Of a stretch of DNA of 64,000 nucleotides, positions 60,404-64,000 are shown in pieces; positions within the stretch are counted from its first letter, which is position 1, and every line of letters starts with the position of its first letter. Origin of the DNA: Candidatus Chromulinivoraceae bacterium. Lineage in GTDB: Bacteria > Patescibacteriota > Saccharimonadia > Saccharimonadales > Saccharimonadaceae. A program made the position numbers and the translations under genes. The stretch spans positions 1-64,000 of the forward strand of contig DATIJL010000011.1 of assembly GCA_035478595.1 (NCBI GenBank), read 5' to 3'. Below the pieces are notes generated by a model. It did not search any database. It was given only the letters and a program-made list of their open reading frames with translations, and was not told the DNA's origin.

Positions 60404-61129
60404 ATGAAGAAAAAATCGCCAGTACGAGTGTGCATAATCCTACCCGCATGGAACGAAGGTGAAGTAATTGGGCAGCTTGTCACAGAGGCAATGAAAACTC
60501 TCGGTTCCTCACTCTATACCGGCGAAGTTGTTGTTGTTAACGATGGATCAAAAGACAATACAAGTAGTATTGCAAAAAAACATGGCGCTAAAGTGATTGA
60601 CCATGTTCTTAATACCGGCCAAGGTGGCGCGGTCGCAACCGGCCTAAGTTATGCCGAACAGAACGGTTTTGATATTGCCGTTACTATGGATGCGGACGGC
60701 CAGCATGACGTTAAGGATGCATTCCGCGGCATTGACGAGCTCATTAAGCAAGATGCCGACCTGCTCATTGGCAGTCGTCTTATAGATAAAAAAGGTATGT
60801 CACGCGTAAAAGTTCTGGGTAATAAAGGCCTCAGCTTCATTACCTATCTACTTTTCGGCGTCAATTCTACCGATTCGCAGTCCGGTCTTCGCATTTTTTC
60901 TAGGCGAGCGCTTGAAAAACTTCGCTGGAAAACCAGCGGCTACGAGTTCTGTTCCGAGATGCTCTGGCGCGCCAAACAAATTGGCCTCAATATGGGCGAG
61001 TATCCTATTAAAGCTATTTATACAGACTACTCAACCTCTGTACACCGCGTAAGTGGCCAGAATAACTGGAACGGCATAAATATTCTAAAGGCACTTATTA
61101 GACGCCGAATAACCGAGATTTTTGAATGA
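60404..61129 (+). CDS. GT2 glycosyltransferase (DPM1-like)
   Basis: 241-aa soluble GT-A enzyme: IILPAWNEGEVIGQL, VVNDGSKDNT and TMDADGQHD, then SRLIDKKGMSRVKVLGNKG with the second metal region. Similar to polyprenyl-phosphate mannose/glucose synthases without membrane tail. TATAAT lies eight bases before ATG. Coupled (ATGA) to the DUF2304 gene, a pairing common in polysaccharide loci. Confidence 0.9.
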   Translation: MKKKSPVRVCIILPAWNEGEVIGQLVTEAMKTLGSSLYTGEVVVVNDGSKDNTSSIAKKHGAKVIDHVLNTGQGGAVATGLSYAEQNGFDIAVTMDADGQHDVKDAFRGIDELIKQDADLLIGSRLIDKKGMSRVKVLGNKGLSFITYLLFGVNSTDSQSGLRIFSRRALEKLRWKTSGYEFCSEMLWRAKQIGLNMGEYPIKAIYTDYSTSVHRVSGQNNWNGINILKALIRRRITEIFE

Positions 61130-61482
61130 GATATATCATTTTAGTCCTACTTAACCTTCCTATTATCATTCTTGCCCTCGTTAATATCATTACCCAATAT
61201 AAGATGAAAAGGGTCGAACCCAAGCGATTTCGTTTTCAAATTATTTGGTGGATAGCTATCCTAATCGTTCTTATCGGATCTTTTCCCGCCTACAACTTAT
61301 GGTCAGGGCACACTCTTCTTGATTCGCGCGAACTAAGTTTGTTCGACATCGTCCAGACAACAGCAATCCTCTATCTTATTTACATCATCAACGATCATCG
61401 GCGCAAAATCGAACGCAGTGAGCGCCTTATCCGTGATCTTCACCAAGAGATTTCCATAAGGTTATCAAATGGCAAAAGCTGA
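61126..61482 (+). CDS. DUF2304 membrane protein
   Basis: 118 aa with three hydrophobic segments (about 2-20, 35-54, 67-88) and a basic helical tail (HRRKIERSERLIRDLHQEIS). Matches the layout of DUF2304 proteins, which usually follow a DPM1-like GT2, as here, and may anchor it. Start overlaps the GT2 stop by four bases; end overlaps the next GT2 by 14. Confidence 0.85.
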   Translation: MRYIILVLLNLPIIILALVNIITQYKMKRVEPKRFRFQIIWWIAILIVLIGSFPAYNLWSGHTLLDSRELSLFDIVQTTAILYLIYIINDHRRKIERSERLIRDLHQEISIRLSNGKS

Positions 61483-62275
61483 TATTCTTCTTACCTTTTG
61501 GGGTGATGTTGAACTACTTAAAAAAGCGGTGGAATCCGTGGTAGCTCAGACAGAAAAAGATTGGCATCTGTTTGTTCTTGACGATTGCTACCCATCAGAT
61601 GAACCCGCCAAGTATTTTGCCAACCTAAAGGACAAGCGCATTACCTACTACCGCCATCCTAAAAACATTGGCATTACCAAAAATTTCAACTACGCTGTTA
61701 AAAAGGCTAAAGCACCCTACTGCATCCTGTTGGGATGTGACGATATTATGCTGCCAAACTATCTAGAGACAGCGCTTAAAAATATTGGTGAAGCCGATTT
61801 TTATCAACCTTCTGTCGATGTGATGGATGGCGACGGTACTGTCTATCTGCCTCTTGGCGATAGAATTAAGCGCTTTCTTCAACCTAAAAAATCGGGCATA
61901 TATCAAGGAGAAAAACTCGCGGCCTCGTTAAGTCATGGTAACTGGCTTTATTTCCCTTCTATACTTTGGAAAACAGCCACCATTAAAAAATATGGTTTTA
62001 ATGATCGCTATAAAATCGCCGAGGATGTCGTGTTAGAAATGGACATTATTAAAGACGGCGGCAGACTCTATTTTGATACAGCAACCACTTTTCAGTATCG
62101 TCGTTTTGCCAAGTCGCTATCTAGCGTTGAAAAGTCTAAAGGTGGCGTACGATTTGACGAAGAAGACGAGGTCTACGATCATCTTGCCAGCGAGTTCAAA
62201 AAACTCGGTTGGAACAAAGCCGCTCGCGCAGCTGCTTGGCGCGTCACTTCACGGCTCCATCGAGCACTAAACTAG
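61469..62275 (+). CDS. GT2 glycosyltransferase (rhamnosyltransferase-like)
   Basis: 268 aa, GT-A fold: ILLTFWGDVELLKKAVESVV, FVLDDCYPSD, and LLGCDDIMLPNYL with the DxD-type site as CDD. The C-terminal part (GNWLYFPSILWKT, AEDVVLEMDI) resembles sugar transferases of polysaccharide loci. A rhamnosyltransferase role is suggested only by the adjacent rml genes. Converges with the GT8 gene, two bases between stops. Confidence 0.85.
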   Translation: MAKADILLTFWGDVELLKKAVESVVAQTEKDWHLFVLDDCYPSDEPAKYFANLKDKRITYYRHPKNIGITKNFNYAVKKAKAPYCILLGCDDIMLPNYLETALKNIGEADFYQPSVDVMDGDGTVYLPLGDRIKRFLQPKKSGIYQGEKLAASLSHGNWLYFPSILWKTATIKKYGFNDRYKIAEDVVLEMDIIKDGGRLYFDTATTFQYRRFAKSLSSVEKSKGGVRFDEEDEVYDHLASEFKKLGWNKAARAAAWRVTSRLHRALN

Positions 62276-62277
62276 TA

Positions 62278-63258
62278 TTATTTAGCAAACTTCTTTGCGA
62301 CTGCTATCTTATAAAGCTGCATAAACAGCACATTCGGTAACAAATTGTAGAGGCGCCAGTTAGTCGTAACGACTGCCTCAGGACGCTTGGCATTTTTCCA
62401 TGGAGTTAGCTTAAGATATTTATTCCATAAATATCGCTGCGGATGGTCATTGCCTTCCTCCCATGGCTTGCCTTTAATACCAAACAGGGAATGAACCATT
62501 TTAGGACTATAGTACTCTTCCATAATCTGCTCGTAGCTATAAAAATAAGAAGGTTCAAGGTTATTGATTTTTAGTAGCCTTTTTAAATCATAGGCATAGT
62601 ACGCACTTGAAAAATTATAAGTAACGCCAAGCAGTTTAATTTTGCCTTTAAACATGGTGTTGCAAAGATCTTGATCGGCAATAACATAGTCGCTCTTCTC
62701 TTGTAGGTGCTGTTTAATCTTGGCATCAATCGAGTCCTTAAGCCATTTCTTCTGGTTAATTAGCATGATACCGCAGTTATAGTAACCGTCATTCTCTTGC
62801 AGACCAATGGTTTTTTTATGGTCATTCAGTAGACAATCGTAACTAAGAGCCATAATATTATCTTCAAAATCAAGCTCAATAAGCTCATCCAGTGCGCCAT
62901 TTATGATAGTGTGTCCGTTAATAAACAATATGCGGTCGGTTTTTAGCCTAACATCACCAAACGCCAAAAGCTTTAACCACGTAATATAAAATCCATGCCA
63001 TGGTTTAACATTAAGCTCTTTAAATGTATCGTGGTATGGCTTGGAATCAATAAACTCTAGGGTTGCATTTTTATACGCGCTCACGAGTTTTGCTAGTTTA
63101 TTACGGTTTACTTTGCTTATCTCGTAGTCACAGTAAAAAACATTAACCTCATCTAGATGTTTATTGTTTTCTAAAAGCGAAACAATAGAGATTCCGCTCA
63201 CCATCGCATAAGCATCGTTACTCTGATAGAGGACGTTTAGGATTTTCTTACGCGTCAT
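62278..63258 (-). CDS. GT8-family glycosyltransferase with altered DxD site
   Basis: 326 aa from ATG 63258, one base after the RmlD stop (a longer frame from 63381 overlaps RmlD and is rejected). Fold signs: NVLYQSNDAYAMVSGISIVS, the ADQDLCNTMFKGK motif and C-terminal VHSLFGIKGKPWEEG. The metal-binding DxD of GT8 enzymes, expected in RILFINGHTIINGALDEL, is NGH, so metal or donor binding must differ. Other core residues are kept. Confidence 0.82.
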   Translation of the reverse strand: MTRKKILNVLYQSNDAYAMVSGISIVSLLENNKHLDEVNVFYCDYEISKVNRNKLAKLVSAYKNATLEFIDSKPYHDTFKELNVKPWHGFYITWLKLLAFGDVRLKTDRILFINGHTIINGALDELIELDFEDNIMALSYDCLLNDHKKTIGLQENDGYYNCGIMLINQKKWLKDSIDAKIKQHLQEKSDYVIADQDLCNTMFKGKIKLLGVTYNFSSAYYAYDLKRLLKINNLEPSYFYSYEQIMEEYYSPKMVHSLFGIKGKPWEEGNDHPQRYLWNKYLKLTPWKNAKRPEAVVTTNWRLYNLLPNVLFMQLYKIAVAKKFAK

Positions 63259-63259
63259 A

Positions 63260-64000
63260 CTACTCAGCGATACCCAAGTTTTGTATGTATGTTTCAAGCA
63301 GCGGCGCATAGTCTTGGCTTTCAAAACCAGTCGCTTGTATCTTAGAAAGATCCATATCACTAAATTGAGGTCGGGGAGCAAATGGGTCTTTATCAGCTTT
63401 ATATTCGTCCGTAGATATGTGTTTTACGCGTTTTGGATCGTGACCGGCATGCTTAAACGTATCGGCCGCTATTTCTGCCCAAGATTTTATATCACCGCTA
63501 TTTGATAGGTTGTACGTGCCGCTTGGAACATCATTAGATAGAACATGGTCCGTCGCCCTTACAAGCTCCGAAACAAATGTTAAGCGACCATACTGGTCAT
63601 TCACAACCCGCGGATCAACGCGCATATCCGCGAGACGCTTCATAGTGCGTACAAAATTATGGCCGTCGCCTACAACCCACGAGGTGCGAAAAATATGATG
63701 GTTTGGAACTAAACTTACAGCCAAATCCCCAGCCGCTTTTGCTTGTCCGTAGACAGAAAGCGGTGTAAATGGTTCGTCTTCTTTATGATCTTGTTTAGCT
63801 CCATCAAAAACATATTCAGATGAGAAGTGTATAAGATGGAGTCCGTGTTTTAAAGCGGCCTTTGCTAGATGGCGCGGACCAATAGCGTTTGCCTTCCACG
63901 TAAGCTCACGCCCTTCTTCTGTTTCAGCGTTGTCGGCATTAACATACGCCGCAGCGTTAATGATCGTGTCGTACTGCGACCAGTCGACTCCTAACACTTG
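63260..64000 (-). CDS. rmlD: dTDP-4-dehydrorhamnose reductase, second copy, partial
   Basis: The last 246 residues of an RmlD; the N-terminal NAD loop is beyond the window edge, and the frame is open there. Seen: NAAAYVNADNAETEEGR, FSSEYVFDGA, YGQAKAAGD (YxxxK), FRTSWVVGDGHNFVRTM and GTYNLSNSGDIKSW. Stand-alone relative of the RmlD half of 58073-59485 but clearly diverged, so it may reduce a different 4-keto sugar. Coupled to the GT8 gene. Confidence 0.92.
   Translation of the reverse strand, partial: QVLGVDWSQYDTIINAAAYVNADNAETEEGRELTWKANAIGPRHLAKAALKHGLHLIHFSSEYVFDGAKQDHKEDEPFTPLSVYGQAKAAGDLAVSLVPNHHIFRTSWVVGDGHNFVRTMKRLADMRVDPRVVNDQYGRLTFVSELVRATDHVLSNDVPSGTYNLSNSGDIKSWAEIAADTFKHAGHDPKRVKHISTDEYKADKDPFAPRPQFSDMDLSKIQATGFESQDYAPLLETYIQNLGIAE

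Noticed and set aside
63259-63381. 41-residue N-terminal extension of the GT8 gene
   Set aside because: It lies wholly inside the RmlD coding end; the conserved GT8 start begins at ATG 63258.

Overview
The window reads as a slice of a small, streamlined bacterial chromosome, most likely a Patescibacteria/CPR member close to Candidatus Saccharibacteria (TM7). That is inference from gene content: compact genes, convergent neighbours that overlap or abut, small membrane proteins of unknown function, CPR-style repair and nucleotide-sanitation genes, encoded tRNA CCA ends and no biosynthetic operons except cell wall and surface sugar. Moderate G+C and standard stop codons fit. Nothing here was tested by database search.

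Layout. 1-1500: right part of an IS481-like element, an outward promoter at its tip and a G+C-rich small gene. 1500-8200: membrane proteins, an ATP-cone protein beside a flavoprotein lacking the usual redox residues, two CAT-anticodon tRNAs, an FtsL/DivIC-like protein, RibA and small proteins. 8200-20200: housekeeping (MurC, MazG, TrmB, MscS, MutY, MsrA, AlkA, AspRS, a CNNM/CBS protein), interrupted by a foreign-looking gene at 15842-16228. 20200-31600: a DsbA-like protein, a small intergenic RNA region, an AbrB-MFS drug-efflux pair, a divergent pair of NRAMP-like transporters, and a minus-strand run of kinases, VOC, Nudix, zinc-ribbon and HicA-like/eRF1-like genes. 31800-36250: glycosyltransferases and a flippase-like protein. 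36300-40160: Nudix, a COG4315-like protein, a G+C-rich radical SAM gene and a shattered BRO gene. 40250-46420: an island bounded by near-identical repeats at a degenerate tRNA-like sequence and at tRNA-Asn; it holds a toxin-antitoxin pair, a metallophosphatase, a 37-aa ORF, a TOTE-type primase-helicase, a pRiA4b ORF-3-like gene and two unknowns. 46500-64000: a surface-polysaccharide region (polymerase/ligase, priming transferase, GT4, GlmS, nucleotidyltransferase, RmlB, RmlCD fusion, RmlA, GT2s, GT8, a second RmlD).

How the genes work together. GlmS supplies hexosamine, RmlA/B/C/D make dTDP-rhamnose, the WbaP-like transferase primes a polyprenyl carrier, GT2/GT4/GT8 enzymes extend the chain, and the membrane GT-C, flippase-like and O-antigen-ligase-like proteins move or polymerise it, probably building the envelope glycan of a host-attached cell.

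The most striking observations are: (1) a recurring TAnnnT box 6-8 nt before start codons, on both strands, pointing to widespread leaderless transcription; (2) the tRNA-bounded conflict island; (3) a HicA-like domain fused to an eRF1-domain-3-like domain; (4) several enzymes lacking hallmark residues (flavoprotein, NRAMP pair, MutY, GT8); and (5) three isolated G+C-rich genes that look transferred from a high-G+C organism.
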